This document shows, one piece after another, positions 6,567 through 6,571 of a stretch of DNA of 6,571 nucleotides. Made by a program: the position numbers and the translations under genes. The notes beneath the pieces were generated by a model. That model saw nothing but the letters and a program-made list of their open reading frames with translations, did not search any database and was not told the origin of the DNA. Source of the stretch: an uncultured Hyphomicrobiales bacterium (GTDB taxonomy: Bacteria > Pseudomonadota > Alphaproteobacteria > Rhizobiales > Aestuariivirgaceae); the NCBI GenBank assembly GCA_903930095.1, contig CAIYXE010000570.1, positions 1 to 6,571 on the forward strand, read 5' to 3'. Within the stretch, counting starts at the first letter, position 1. Every line of letters starts with the position of its first letter.

Positions 6567-6571
6567 CGGCC

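Overview
The window (6,571 bp, GC-rich, with typical proteobacterial codon use) looks like chromosomal DNA of a bacteriochlorophyll-making alphaproteobacterium, either a purple bacterium or an aerobic anoxygenic phototroph. The main evidence is a clear bciA gene (8-vinyl reductase of bacteriochlorophyll synthesis) on the minus strand. No RNA gene, mobile element, CRISPR array or long repeat is visible. The alphaproteobacterial assignment is inferred from protein style and cannot be proven here.

Bases 1-4837 hold a tight plus-strand operon of five genes, with overlaps or gaps of 20 bp or less. In order: (1) the C-terminal part of a small HATPase-fold protein that has lost the nucleotide-binding Asn; (2) a protein with an N-terminal STAS-like domain fused to a class I SAM-dependent methyltransferase; (3) a membrane receptor-phosphatase (TM, large periplasmic Cache-type region, TM, HAMP, coiled coil, SpoIIE/PP2C phosphatase); (4) a small HATPase-fold protein of the Slr1658 type with an intact N-box; (5) a stand-alone STAS-like protein of the Slr1659 type with the phosphorylatable Ser-Ser-Gly motif. 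Genes 3-5 form a complete partner-switching set: phosphatase, serine kinase/switch protein and STAS antagonist. This resembles the SiaA/B/C logic of Pseudomonas, but no diguanylate cyclase or sigma factor is present.

The most interesting observation is that genes 1-2 and genes 4-5 are two copies of the same pair. By eye, gene 1 aligns with gene 4, and the N-terminus of gene 2 aligns with gene 5 over about 90 residues. In the first pair the key residues are gone: the N-box Asn is Thr, and the STAS Ser-Ser-Gly is Asn-Ile-Ala. The STAS domain of that pair carries the only catalytic output domain in the operon, a methyltransferase. A plausible model is a membrane-sensed partner-switching circuit that controls a methyltransferase through a degenerate, switch-locked kinase/STAS pair.

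Bases 4845-5849 (minus) are bciA, convergent with the operon and only 7 bp from it. A 201 bp divergent intergenic region follows, then a plus-strand CIA30-domain protein (6051-6566). BciA is an NmrA-like SDR. The pairing of such an SDR with a CIA30 gene recalls the plant photosystem II factor HCF173, which combines both domain types.
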